Positions 22,118-34,019 of a stretch of DNA of 64,000 nucleotides are shown in pieces (within the stretch, counting starts at the first letter, position 1; each line of letters opens with the position of its first letter). The position numbers and the translations under genes were made by a program. The stretch spans positions 18,991,989 to 19,055,988 of the forward strand of contig CM073537.1 in assembly GCA_037074615.1 (NCBI GenBank). The letters run 5' to 3'. Under the pieces are notes generated by a model. The model did not search any database. It was not told the origin of the DNA and saw nothing but the letters and a program-made list of their open reading frames with translations. Source of the DNA: Leucaena leucocephala (taxonomy: Eukaryota > Streptophyta > Magnoliopsida > Fabales > Fabaceae).

Positions 22118-25100
22118 GAAGATAATGATGATGGAGGTTGGAGGATTGAGGGGGAATGTGTTCTGAGGCTGAGTGCTATTTATGGTTAGTTTGGTCGTTT
22201 GGTGTGTTAAAAATTGGGAAGTTTGTTTGTCGCTATTTGGAGAAAAAGGAAGAGGTGAAAATATTTGAAATTTGTTGTTTGGGATTTGAACACAAATTTA
22301 AAAAAAGAGATATCATATGAATGAACATGATTAAATTAAAACGTTTTAATGGGCAAGTCTAAGATATGGAAAGCGATGATGCAACTTGTGAAATAAAAAT
22401 AATAATTGGAGCAATGCATGTGATCATAATGAAGTTTGAAGCTTTAATTGAAGTCTAATCATATGAGAGAGAGAGAGAGAGGGGTATTGAAATTTGCAGG
22501 TATTGAGGATACCATGGGCTGGAAAGAAGGAAAAGGAAGGAGTTTGTACACAAAGTTTAAGGTTTTGGGGAGCTTGGGGGTTGCCCTATGTATCACGGAT
22601 GTCTCCTTGCTTCTCCTCCACTTTTGCTGTTTGTTCTGATCCCACCATTGATCCTAGGGTTCATTGGAGCCAGTGAAACGAGTCAGAGAAGGATGTAAAA
22701 ATTAGGGGTAATTATGGGAAAATCATGCATTATAAATTCTATTCATGAGAAAGACTTGAGTAAGAATAACTTATACTAGGGATATGTATAAAGTCTATAT
22801 TCGTGTAAAAAAAATTTTGTCCAGCTTAAAAAATATAGAGATAGACTAGATATCGAACTATAAAATATAACACGTTCTTTCTTTGAGTTGGGCATCAGAT
22901 AGGAGCTGTCTTGTCTAACCATATCTATGCACACTCCTTCTTTTTCCTTTTTAATTTCTTCTAAATGCTATATTTGGAGGGAATAATATGATAGCTACTA
23001 GTAACTCAAGGATCATTTTATAAATATGAGTAGTAAACAGGTAAATTACATCCTTTAAAATTTATAACTAGATTAATTTTTTTTTATTTTGCTAACCATC
23101 ATATAATTATATTATAAATTGTAATTGTTTCTTTTTTTAGATGCTTCATTCTTATCAACTTTAGAGAAATTGATACAAAGTTACAATTACAAACTATTTA
23201 AATTTTAAGACTTTTATGTATATATATATGTAATTGACTTAAGACTTTAATTATTATCTTTGTATTGCTTTATTTTTAGTAGATTATAAATATTATTTAA
23301 TTCTTGAAGACATATAAATATGATATTATTTTATAAATTTATAATTATAAATTTTTATCCTACAATATAAATAGGACATCATCACTTAGGCATAGGAGCT
23401 CGACTTACCTAACCTGTCTATGTCATGCCCAAAATATTTTAGAACTTTACTAAATAGAGTTGAGCATCGAATTACAAAATGATCCCTATTTTTTCTTCAG
23501 ATCAAGCACTAGGCAAGAGACTATCTTATCCAACTCTACGCATACTCCTAACTGATAGCATACAAAATTTGGAAGTCTTGATGTAAACAAGGCATTTAAA
23601 ATGTAAATGTAACTTCTAAATGCTAATGGGTGGTGTGACTTGATGGTATGTAAATTCTCTATAAGAGGTTATGATTTGATTATATCTGTAATTTCTTACT
23701 GTTAGCACATGTACGAGAAGAAAAATGTAACTCCAGTTTACAATCCATTTTTCAGAATTTTTTTAGCAATATTTCCTTTTTATTGTTAATAAAAAATAAC
23801 TTTTTATCTTTTTTTTCCCACGGGATTCTTCTATTCCCCATATTCGGTTTCTGTGCACACCGTTTTTTAAAAAAAAATAATTTTTTATTATTAAATTAAT
23901 GTTAATTAAAAATTAATATAAAATCTCACACTCGCCAAGGACCAACAAATTGCAGTATTAAAAATAAAATAAAAAAGGTTGAGAGAGACAGAACAACATC
24001 AGCCAATGCAATAGGGAAAAGAGACGTGTGTTAGCTAATGATTTTAATTTTGTTTTGTTTACAAATTTACGTCCAGGGATTGAAAGTACTTAACATTATT
24101 TATAGAATGAAACCTAAAATTAAAATTTTAAAAAACTTTTTAATATAAATTTTAATTTAAAAATAAAATAAAATAAATAGTTATATTTATTTAAAGAGAT
24201 TTTGAATCAAATTAAGATTTTGAATAAATTATTGAGACTAATTTTTAAAATAGTAAAAGAGTTTATAAACTATCCAATTACTATTTTATCCTTATTTTTT
24301 TTACACAATCTCTCTTCTCCACATTATCTCTCTCTACTCTCTCCCCTATCTCTTCTCTCCTATATCTCATATTTTCTCACTCTTATCTCTTCTTTACCCT
24401 CTCTCTTCAATCATATTTTTAATAAAATCATACTATTTTTAATAATTTTTTTTTATAAAAATTATTTTAATAATAACTATTGCCCCTAATCACTCGACTA
24501 ACAAACAAGATTACCACTCTGTCCCAAAAAACGAAATAATAATAACATGATCGCCGACTCATCAGTACGGTCCCAAGTGTAAATAAGTACCAATTGGCAT
24601 TTTAGCTAACATTTAAATTAATTTAGCCCAAAAAAATCCTTTCAATTATAAATTTCGTTCTATAAAACTTATTTTTTGTAATCAAGTCAAATAATTCTGA
24701 TACCTCTCTTTTGGGTATGATAACATTTATATATAAAAATAAGGTTAAATTATTATAATTTCGCAAATTTTGGATCATCTATAAATAATCTCTAATTTTT
24801 TATATAACTATTTAACTTAGTTAATTTAAATATTGTCATGCCTAAATATGATAGTTCCTCTAAAAGCGTTTTATAAGCTACATGATTTTAAATTTAAGAC
24901 CATATATTTAAATAGTTAAAAAAAATTTTACGTGCCTGTTGATAATAACTTATAATTTTTGAAAATTTATAGTGAAACTCTTTAATTCTTAAATCCATGC
25001 AAACAACTCTCATATAATGAGTTTTGTATATTATTTATCCATACATAACTTAAAATTTAGAGAGATTATTTTTATATCAATAAAATATTGGGGGTTTGTA

Positions 25101-26640
25101 TATACACAAAACTAAAATTTTAAAAAAACGTATAATTAATAGTTAGGGTTTGTTATGAAGTTTTTAAGAGAGTTTAGCATAATTCAGTAAGGCAGGATAA
25201 AAAAATTACATGTCGACAATTTAAAAATACAAGTGTGAATCATGCAAGGGAACTCATTTAATGGTATGAAAATGTGTTGGTGGCCCCAGAAAATTCTGAT
25301 TGTCTCTGCAAATTCTGGAGCTCAGGTTGGCATTCCATCATTGCATTATTGTTCAGTAGATCCTTTCTCAATGATAGACCAACGAGGAAGGAAGAAGACA
25401 AAGCCTTTTTTTTTTTTTTTACTTTGCAAATAATGAGATTTCATTTACATCAAATCTCATTAAAGTAATCTAATCAAATACAACATGAACCTTTGTTTTT
25501 GTGTGTGTGTGTTTTTTAATTATTAAAAGAATCTTGGATTTTGTTTTTTGGGCTATTGGACTAGTTTGAGTGCAATTTTTAAGATCTTGCTTATTGGTTA
25601 TCAGTCATCTTTTAGTTCCAAGATCCAACCGTTTAGATTATAGTGCTGAAGAAAATAACACCAATTGTTCTTACCCAAAAAAAACATGACAAAATACTAA
25701 CCAATATTATCTTAATTCTTTAATATAATAATTAGTTAACTTTTTTAATAGATTAAAAAAGTAAAATAAATTAATAATTAATATAAAAAATTAGATAATT
25801 AATTTAAATAAATTAAAAAATATATAATTTAAATTTATTTTATAGATTGGATTTTATAATAATAAATTAATTTATTTGGTTACCTCGACTATAAAAAAAA
25901 TCAATTAACTTCTATTGTATCAAAGAATGAAGGGGGTGAGAAATAACCCTGCATGCAAACCAACCACTTTGTTTTTCATTTTAAAGTTATATTAGAAAAT
26001 AGTACTCGCAAACTGGTATTTCTTTTTCGAAATTTCTTTAATATGTTTTAATATATAAAAATTGAAACTATCAATTTCACGTCAAAACTTATTTAAACTG
26101 ATAAGGAGGTAAATGGCAAGAGGTTCTCGCCACGCAAATGGACAATTTAAAGAGTCTAAAATTTATTATCATGTCACCTATAAAGAGAAAGTAGTATTTT
26201 CTGAGAACATGAAGGTAATTTTTAATATGTAAAAATTAAAAAAATAACATACATCATACGTGCCATATATATATGTTACTATTTTTTGTTTGCTTTCAAT
26301 AGGTGAATATATTTTTCCTACGAAATTTTTATTGTTTATTCTAGAACAATGTATTTGCCCCCAAAACTTGAAAAAAGACAAGCCAGTCTAGCCGGTGGGG
26401 GTATTTTGTCTGTTCATCCTTACCAATTTGGCCCCATACATTAATTGAATTTGAACAAGACATGTTCATGCTCTACTGTGAAAACGAGAAAAACAGAGGA
26501 AAACGACCCACCAATAACCCATTTCCATCAACAAAAGCACAAACCTTGCTCAGTGATTGTGCCTCTTACCATTAACTGAACTCAAATCATAAACTAATAC
26601 CACTTTTAGAGAAACCCCAGTTGGGGAAAATCAACTCATT
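22118..26640. other. AT-rich intergenic region between the two PMEI genes
   Basis: About 4.5 kb with no recognisable gene. It holds the upstream region of the first PMEI gene, a short GA run (22464-22481), a pair of related low-complexity repeats near 22850-22940 and 23390-23560 (sharing GCATACTCC/GCACACTCC-type endings), a MITE-like segment at about 24190-24480, and long runs of A/T. Short ORFs here lack any family signature. Confidence 0.55.
24190..24480 (-). repeat. CT/GA-rich dispersed element, copy 1
   Basis: The reverse complement contains AAAATAGTAATTGGATAGTT next to a long purine GAGA tract; the same order (GAGA tract, then AAAATAGTAATTGGGTAGTT) occurs on the plus strand at 55665-56110. 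The two segments are therefore copies of one element in opposite orientation. Confidence 0.65.
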
Positions 26641-26656
26641 AACAGAGAAATAAAAT

Positions 26657-27184
26657 CTAAAGCAAGTTTCTGACAATAGCTGCAGTAACTTGAGCAATAT
26701 CATGCAGAGCACTGTTTTCTTGTGTGAGTGGCGATTTCCCAGAAGAGAAACCACTTTCACAAGAACTGGCCTCTAAGGCTGCATCATTAGCCCCATCTTC
26801 TGCAAATTTAGGATCCCCTTTTTGCAGAGCTGCAATGGCTTCAGGAACATCAGCTTCTAGAACTGCTCTGTATTCCTCTGCACAAGAAGTCAGGGCTTGT
26901 TTCTCAGTATCACTTAGCCTTCTTCGCTGAAGTTGTTGGTGGATTTTGGTCAGAGCTTGCTTGGATTTGGCTTTCATGGCTTCGACCATGATGAGAGCTA
27001 GGCCTGAGATGTCAGCATCGGAGCTTCGAGGGTCTGATTTGAGGTATTGGAGACAGAGGGCTTGGTTTGGAGTGTGCTCGCAGGTTTGCTGTATGAGGTT
27101 GGCATCGTTGAGAGATGAAGTTGCAGAAACAATGAAGAAGATGAAGAAGAAGAGAAAAAGAGGTGGGAGCTTGAAGTTGGTCAT
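26657..27184 (-). CDS. Secreted PMEI / invertase-inhibitor domain protein 2 (intronless)
   Basis: 175-residue protein with a clear signal peptide (MTNFKLPPLFLFFFIFFIVS) cleaved probably after the SATSS region. The four-helix-bundle pattern has paired cysteines: TCEHTPNQALC, then TSCAEEY, and SSCESGF. Family members are cell-wall or vacuolar inhibitors of beta-fructosidase (C/VIF) or pectin methylesterase inhibitors; the overall sequence feels closer to C/VIF proteins, but this is a judgement, not a search. It is intronless, as is usual. It shares only limited similarity with the PMEI gene at 21491-22072, so the two are old paralogues rather than a recent tandem pair. Confidence 0.87.
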   Translation of the reverse strand: MTNFKLPPLFLFFFIFFIVSATSSLNDANLIQQTCEHTPNQALCLQYLKSDPRSSDADISGLALIMVEAMKAKSKQALTKIHQQLQRRRLSDTEKQALTSCAEEYRAVLEADVPEAIAALQKGDPKFAEDGANDAALEASSCESGFSSGKSPLTQENSALHDIAQVTAAIVRNLL

Positions 27185-27481
27185 TTTCGTTTTGGTTGAG
27201 AAATTGGTATTATGTGAAACTGTATTGAGAATTGAAAGATGACGAATTCAGTGGGTTTTATTTATGAAGAGCGAGAGGGTGGCGTGCAAGGAAGGGACGC
27301 GTTATCGGGGGCTGTTTTTTGTGGGTTTCAGTGCTGAATTTAGGCAAAAAGGAAGGAGTTAGAGATCAAAAGAATTATCTGGAGATTATTCAATTATTAG
27401 TTGCCACAAACACGCTTTTTTTGTTCTTTCTTATTAATAATGATATTCATATTTCATTTGGGTTTGTTAAAATTGAGGAAA

Positions 27482-27493
27482 TGAAAAAAAAAA
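27482..27493 (-). terminator. Pol III terminator of tRNA-Trp
   Basis: Uninterrupted T run on the minus strand, about 11 nt downstream of the mature 3' end of the tRNA. Confidence 0.8.
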
Positions 27494-27503
27494 TTAAGGG
27501 GAT

Positions 27504-27575
27504 TGAACCCGACGTGAATCGAACACGCAACCTTCTGATCTGGAGTCAGACGCGCTACCATTGCGCCACGGATCC
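27504..27575 (-). tRNA. tRNA-Trp (anticodon CCA)
   Basis: 72-nt cloverleaf on the minus strand: begins GGATCCG and ends CGGGTTCA, with an acceptor stem that pairs apart from the final discriminator base. The A box TGGCGCAATGG and B box GTTCGATTC are intact. The anticodon loop reads CTCCAGA, giving CCA at 27541-27543. A run of T for Pol III termination follows (plus-strand A run at 27482-27493). There is no intron and no encoded CCA tail, as expected for a nuclear plant tRNA. Confidence 0.96.
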
Positions 27576-28342
27576 ACGGTTGTCAGTTTCCTGTTATGTT
27601 TCTTAATATAAAGAACTTATAGGTGACTGCTAAAGCCTAGAGATTTTACCACAGGGTTCAATTTGTGTATTATTCAATTTAACTGAGTTTAGTATTTTTG
27701 GAAAAAAAATAATCACTTAATAGTTTTCAATTAAAGCTCAAAATGTAAAAAAAAAAAATTCTTATGCAGTGCGCTCCCCCACCCCCCAAACACAACCAAA
27801 ACAAAAATGATTGTTCAAATAATAAGAACTTCATTAATTAGAAGGGTTGATGAAGAAGACATCTCGGGTCAACATGTCCGCGGACTTAGCCATATCATGT
27901 TTCCCACGATAATGCCATTTTCTTCAACTTAGCTATACGCAATTATTGGAGTTGAGCTCAAATTGATCAATAATGTGGAGATTTATGAGTTGAGATCACA
28001 TTAATTAGATACCTTTTTGTACCACTTTTTTTTATAAAAAAATTTAGATGAATTCGGTACCAGTCTCCTACCAAGGTCAAGACTCAGAGAGCACTTACAA
28101 AGAATTTATGAGATCAACTATCAAATAAATCCTCATAATAGTAGCAAGAATCAAACTCGTATTTATATAAAATATAAGTCTGTTTCTTACTATGGTGCTA
28201 ATTTTTATTAGCTTATGCCACTTTTTTATACGAGTGATTGATCATTGACTACAAATAGCCCAATGCAGGGCGTCCGACTGAGAGGGGAGTGCCTTTGATT
28301 GGTATGTATACATATTTTTAAGCAAAAGTGTATCTAATCCTC

Positions 28343-28390
<48 letters not shown>

Positions 28391-28850
28391 TTCAATTTTT
28401 TTTGGGTCCAAACTATAAGTTTTCAATTTGACCCTTAATTTTATAAAAAAACATCTTCTAAACACATGATATATAAAATATAAGATGTTGTTGGGAAAAG
28501 AGGATAATACCTCTTAATTGTATTAATTTCCCTCACTTAACATGGTGGAGGAATACCATGGTTATATTACAATCACAAATAAAAACACTAACATGAGACT
28601 AGAAAATCCGATTACATAGACTCCAAAACTATAACCTATCTTGATCAGAGTGGTTGAAGCGATAAAAAGAAGGCCACCTGCAAAAGTTTTTATTAGACAA
28701 GAATGGTGAATGACATATAAACATAGGGGCTTAATTAAATAATCAAATTAACAAGTAACTAGATGAAGAAGCAAATAGGCACATAAACAATTAATCAAAC
28801 ACTTGAAAAGAAGCAAACCTTAATTCAAGCTAACCTTTTATAAGCGGCTC
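27576..28850. other. Intergenic DNA with a TA microsatellite
   Basis: No gene recognised. A segment at about 28020-28200 resembles the region near 40860-40950 (TCCTCATAATA... followed by AATTAAATTTATATTTTTATGAG-like sequence), suggesting another dispersed repeat. The TA run is listed separately. Confidence 0.5.
28347..28387. repeat. TA dinucleotide microsatellite
   Basis: About 20 uninterrupted TA units. Confidence 0.97.
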
Positions 28851-30881
28851 CAATTAAAAAGAGACATATTCGAGATACACTTTGTCAAACTTGCAAAAGT
28901 GCCTCTAATGCTGGTTTAAGTTTGATGGAATTTTCCATTGATCTACCATATGCCCAACTTAAAGTATTATATGTTTCAGAGGTGAGCACATTTAGTTGTA
29001 AAGTATGAAACTTTATGAACATGATTTCTGCAGCAATTACATATGTGAAGAAGAGTAAATAAATTCTTCAACATCCATAACATTAGTGTTCTGATCTTTT
29101 CTGACACTTGGTCCACAGCATGTAGACATATTCAATCGTGGAAAAAACTGTCTGTTCCAAATGTGGAGGTAAAATGCATGCTAATGTTTTTTCTCTTATG
29201 GCATCAAGTTTCCTAACTTCTGTCAAAGATGTCTATGTAACACAAGAAAAATATAAAACCAGCAGAATATGTTGCTGATTAATTTGGGAAGCAATGACAG
29301 AGACCAATTGGCCCTGTTTTGCTTCATTCCTCTTGGGCCATTTTTGGTTTTGCAAAAATTGTTTTAAGAATTTCAAATCTATGCTGACATTTCTTAAATT
29401 ATGGGCAAAAAGGCAAGGAGTGTATGGAACCATAAGTGCTTTTGTACCAAAGCAGTTTTCACTTACATTATTTCCTTCAAGCATGTACTCAAGCACACAA
29501 ATTTTACAGCTTATGTGAACATGTATTTTTGTTTGCAGCTACTTGGTTTTCAGGGACGAGTTCACTTGGCTGTCATCGCAGATTTTATATGTCAAAGACG
29601 TCCAAATGCCTCCTTAAATGCTCTAATTATGCACTTTTTTCAAACATTGCCTTTCGGCCCTGGCGTAAACCAGTAATGGTGTAAGAAGGAATATTCCCAA
29701 AAGTAACAGATGTTATAGAACATGATTCTTGATGCCTATATAGCTTCCATCTAGCCCTTATGAGTATTGCCATTCAAATATTACTGGAAGCGCATTCTAT
29801 CGAATTAGGACTGAATCTCCACGATGACGTAATATGACTTACAGGAGTATGCCTTTCTTTTAAAAATAAAAATTAACATAGATATGCTTTTCGGCATCTT
29901 CCCTTGCTGCTTCATTAATAACTTTGTTCTGAAGCACTTAATCATAATGCTCCATATGTTGCAGTGCCTTTTTGATTTTTTTGGCTGACCAGATTTGAAG
30001 GTTGTTCTACTATTTTCTTTCAATAAACTGCACATATGCCATGAACTAAAAACATGTTTGCTTATAGATATGCCTTAAGTTTCATTTCTTCATTCGGTTG
30101 CATTGAAGGATCATTAGAACTCAGACTTCCATTAGGATGGTATTTTTGAGCATTTTCCATATTCAAAAGAATATTCATTATTTGCTAAGATTTACCTTTC
30201 TTCTCCTAAGAAAGATGATCTTGGTAAGATTGGGTTGGCCGGGTCAAGTCACGGCTTCGTGGTCTTCTTCTCATGATATTACTTGGACTATTGCTATTTA
30301 GTAAAATTACAGTTAGACCTTCAAAAATCAGAATATCATCACTTATGAAAATAGTCATGCAGTCCAGAGAATGGCATGAGTGGCCATTGCTTAGCAACAA
30401 GTATATGCTTATCTCACTATTTCAACAATTCATTTTTTGGTGTAACTTAGAGTTCTATTGATCACAAGTACACAGAATTTCTCATACCAAAGGAGAAAGA
30501 TATGATGGAGACAATGTTAGTGACACTATCAGAAAAGTGGGGGTGCCTATTTCCTTTATTTACAGATTTTTTTTCAGCATAAAAATGAGTAGTAAGTAAA
30601 ATGACCCTTTACAAATATGTCAAAATATTACATAAGCAGACTGTTTATGTCATAGAGCACAAGAACTTATCACTTGGATGTTCTCAATAGTGATGACAAG
30701 AAGGAATAATTGCTAACAATATCCTCTTTATATGTTATGCTCATTCTCTTTTGTGGATTTCACTTGTGCAGTAATAGGAAACCACAAGTTTTTGTGATCC
30801 CAGCCCAACAAAATATGTCGTTGCTGAGAACATTGTGCCTAATGTGTGGTGTTCTAGGGCTTAATAAATGGTAAGGATAAT

Positions 30882-32114
30882 GTGGGGGAGATTTTAAAGA
30901 TTGAAAGTAGAGGGAAAAAATTTTAAAATATTATTAATTCTTGAATGAATGAGAATACAAATATATTTTTATATAGGCAAAAATATAAGTTAATAGGCTA
31001 AACCTATCATAATCATAATATCTTATATTTATTCTTTTAAGATATGATAATTTAATATTTAAATCTGATCTTAAATAATATCCAAACTTAATTTCAGATA
31101 ATTAATTAAATAACTAATAAAATATACTATTAATTAATAATTAATTCTAAAATAATACATTTCAACACTCCTCTCAAGCTGGATCTACAACTTGAATACT
31201 TGTGTTTCTCAACACTCTCCCTTAAACTGGGAGACAGCTTGGATGCGAGCAACATCATTATAGAAGAACCAGAACTTTGAATTCTTAAACCAGTAGTGAC
31301 TATTGAACTAAAGTTGATTGGATCTTGAATCTGGATCTTAAGATAAAGTTGCGAACTTGACGAATAACATCATTATTGGATGCCTGACAAAAACATTTGC
31401 AAGAGAGGAACTTGATGAAGAATTATATGTATTATTCAAGAGCAATATGCTCATACAATCATGGTAACCCACTTGGATTTACACACTAATCTAACATCAC
31501 TTGAGGGAAATGAACTAATCCCATAACTTATGAGATTTTGTGAGAAGAGACCCAAGTTGTCATCTTCTATCATAGAGCAACTTGCTCATACAATCATAGT
31601 AACTCACTTAGGTTTACACACTAATCTAACCTCACTTGAGGTAGATGAACTAATCCCATAACCTATGAGATTTTGTGGGAAGAGATTCAAGTTACTATCT
31701 TCCATTATAATTTACTTGGGTTTATACACTAATCTTCACTTGAAGACATGCCTTCTCTTCAGACTTGACATTTTTCTTCTTTTTCTTCTTCATCAAGACT
31801 TTAACTAGGATTTAATATTCCTACTTTGATACCATATGGAGATTTGAAGGATTGAAAGTAGAGGGAAAAATATCAAAATATTATTAATCCTTGAATGAAT
31901 GAGAATACAAATAGACCTTTATATAGGCAAAAATATAAGTTAATAGGTTAAATTTATCATAATCCTAATATTTTAAATTTATTTTTTTGAAGATATGATA
32001 GTTTAATATTTAAATTTAATCCTAAATAATATTTAAATTTAATTTTAGATAATTAATTAAATAATTAATAAAATAGAATATTAATTAATAAGTAATTTTA
32101 AACTATTGGATCTC
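30882..32114 (-). mobile_element. Short non-autonomous LTR retroelement inside pseudogene exon 10
   Basis: Two related direct repeats, about 286 bp (30882-31167) and 278 bp (31837-32114), flank a 670-bp interior. On the minus strand a primer binding site TGGTATCAAAG (31824-31834) lies just inside the right-hand LTR, and a purine tract (TTGAGAGGAGTG) lies just inside the left-hand one, which begins TGTTGAAATG. The 5-bp duplication ATAAT flanks it (30877-30881 and 32115-32119) and splits the pseudogene codons INGKDN / TDKIQL. The interior codes for nothing recognisable, so this is a TRIM- or LARD-like non-autonomous element. The LTRs have diverged visibly, most at the right-hand end, so it is older than the element in FCA. 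The exact LTR termini are uncertain by a few bases. Confidence 0.85.
31436..31710. repeat. Tandem duplication inside the short LTR element
   Basis: Two adjacent units of about 130 bp (approximately 31436-31565 and 31566-31705). Both contain GCTCATACAATCAT, TTACACACTAATCTAAC, GAACTAATCCCATAAC and GAGATTTTGTG in the same order, with a few mismatches. Confidence 0.8.
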
Positions 32115-32579
32115 ATAATTTAACTGATAAAATTCAATTGATTGATAGAGGAAGAGTTCATGAGTAATCTTCGCACATACTGTAATGTTTCTCCTCGGAA
32201 GATGGAATTGTTCCATTCTATTGTCTTCTGAGTTGCCCAAGAATGCTTTGTCTGATTCTGATGATGATGATGCAAAGCTTGCAAATACACGAAGAAGAAA
32301 ACTGACATTGATAAGACAAGTAGGCACCCCAGAATAGTCACAACAGTATCTTCCACGTTAATAGTGGCAAGTTAAAGAGCTTAGATTACATGGGACAGAT
32401 TCTGATTTATTCCATTTCTCAGATTCCTATATGTACTTGCAAGTCCTGCATTTTCACGCTTCAGTATTTGCATAGATTTTAGGGAATAGATGATACAAGT
32501 TTTTGTGAATAGGTCTCATTAGTCACAGAAGAAGAATGAACAGTATTGAAAGTCAATTTAAGATTTGCTTAGGCGAATA

Positions 32580-33179
32580 TAGGGGTGGTAATTTAGGTTG
32601 GGCCCGCGGGACTAACCCGCCAGAAACTGGCGGGTTGAGTTGCAAAATTTGCAACCCATTTAGATGCGGGTCTTTTTGACCCGCACCCGCGGCGGGCTAA
32701 CCCGCCGGGTTGGCGGGTTAGCCCGTTTTTTTTTTTTTACTTTTTTTTATTATTTATATTCTATATTTATACTTTACTAATTTGAGAATTTTAGCCAAAC
32801 AAGGGACATTATATTTAATTTATATTAATTTTATCTCATTGAGTCATTTCTTTATATATATATTTATTTTATTTTATTATTATTTTCTTTGTGATAAATT
32901 TATCTATGAATGGTGACAAAGTTAACTAAATAAATATTTTGACAACTTTAAACATGATTCGAATCTAATTAATATTAAAATATATGATTTTTTTTTTAAA
33001 AAGTAGGCATATATATTAAAAAAATAAAAAAAAAATTATGAAAAAAAAAAAGTTGGCGGGTTCGGGTTGGGGTAATCCCAACCCGCCTAAAAGCGAGCCG
33101 GTTAAAACCGGCCCGCCTTTATCTCAACCCGCGGCGGGCTAACCCGTATCCGGCGGATTGACCCGCATTACCACCTCTA
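32580..33179. mobile_element. GC-rich hAT-like MITE (600 bp) with 8-bp target duplication
   Basis: Terminal inverted repeats TAGGGGTGGTAAT (32580-32592) and TAGAGGTGGTAAT (reverse complement of 33167-33179). The 8-bp direct repeat GGCGAATA flanks it (32572-32579 and 33180-33187), the size typical of hAT transposons. Subterminal regions are packed with GCGGGTTAGCCCG-type motifs in both orientations, around an AT-rich middle (32735-33050). It has no coding capacity. It interrupts the 3'-UTR-derived part of the left inverted-repeat arm. Confidence 0.92.
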
Positions 33180-33260
33180 GGCGAATACATGATATGAAAA
33201 AAAAAAAAGTCCTTAGTAATAAAAACTCATTGTACCTTTCAAATGATTGTGAATATATAG

Positions 33261-34019
33261 CAGAAAAAGAACAATTTTATTCTATCTATTCCTTATGAGT
33301 ACTAATTATTTATAAGTTGAGAAGCGCAACATTCTAATTATCTATTCAAGATTATTAACATCAATTTAACATATAAAGAGTATAGAAAAGAGTCACACTT
33401 ATGAAGAGTACTAGTACTCCAATAAAATGATATCATACATTAAATTTTGAGTAATATTTCATGTTATCAAACTTATATGATAAAGACGTTGCATTTCATA
33501 ATTTTTAAGTTATTAATTACATAATTTCAATTTCAAAATATAAAAATAATTAAAATTATGGAATAAATTTTGAGAGATAGATCACTACTCTAATTCAGAT
33601 TAGTAGGGGGGAAATCACTCTCCTGAAGCGGTGAGGAAATCCCACACCTAATGTCGCTTAAGAGCAAACAGTCTTAATTATTAATCAAAATTAATTTACT
33701 AATATCAATTTAAAATTTAAAAACAGTATGGAACCCTGATTTCAATATATAACATATATAATAGAATGTTAAATTGAGTGATGCCTCGTGTTATAAAAAA
33801 TTCAAGAAAAAAGTTACATTTCATAAACAAAGATTACATGACAGTTTAATGGTTTTCAATTAATGCACGAAACATTAAAATGATGAAAATTATAGCATAT
33901 CTTACAACCCCAATGATAAGTAATAAGCACTTTATTACAGGTGGCCCATACATAAAAACGTAATTATATAGGTTCATGAAAGGGGGAAAAACAGAGAGAA
34001 AACAAAACAATTTTCTTCA
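33261..34019. other. Spacer between the inverted-repeat arms
   Basis: About 760 bp of AT-rich DNA with no recognisable gene. It contains a moderately GC-richer patch at 33590-33665. Would form the loop if both arms were in one transcript. Confidence 0.6.

Larger units (their letters stand above)
28852..32245 (+). pseudogene. Truncated, inverted poly(A) polymerase pseudogene
   Basis: Exon relics in order, numbered as in the parent: exon 5 part 28852-28981 (KFDGI...DLPYAQLKVLYVSE-like), exon 6 29119-29168 (50 bp versus 114 bp in the parent, so 64 bp are deleted), exon 7 29369-29431 (FLKLWAKRQGVYGT), exon 8 29539-29845 (VHLAVIADFICQRRP), exon 9 30109-30275 (YSKEYSLFAKIYLSSP), exon 10 from 30772, interrupted by an LTR element and resuming at 32115. 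Exons 1-4 are missing. Damage: the exon 6 deletion shifts frame, donors after exons 7 and 9 read AT instead of GT, the first codon of exon 10 is TAA where the parent has TTG, and several other stops and indels occur. It cannot encode a polymerase. Introns were retained, so it arose by DNA duplication, not retroposition. Confidence 0.9.
28850..33260 (+). repeat. Left arm of a large inverted repeat (duplicate of the PAPS3 3' half)
   Basis: Plus-strand sequence here matches the minus strand of about 34020-36795 over exons, introns and 3' UTR, in the same order. Matches run from within exon 5 through exon 10 and onward through the UTR (GGCAAGT...GAGCTTAGATT, TTTTAGGGAATAGATGAT, TTGTGAATAGGTCTCATTAGTCA) to AAATGATTGTG at 33245-33251. 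Two later insertions, 30882-32114 and 32580-33179, account for the extra length. The arms are separated by about 760 bp. Confidence 0.92.

Noticed and set aside
22448..22676. Two overlapping ORFs after a GA run
   Set aside because: No recognisable domain; the region looks like the upstream flank of the PMEI gene.
29233..29684. Several short ORFs on both strands
   Set aside because: The plus-strand ones are fragments of the poly(A) polymerase pseudogene exons 7 and 8; the minus-strand one is antisense.
32103..32356. Two minus-strand ORFs resembling the plus-strand ORF at 34331-34516
   Set aside because: They resemble each other only because both are antisense to the two inverted copies of the PAPS3 last exon and 3' UTR.
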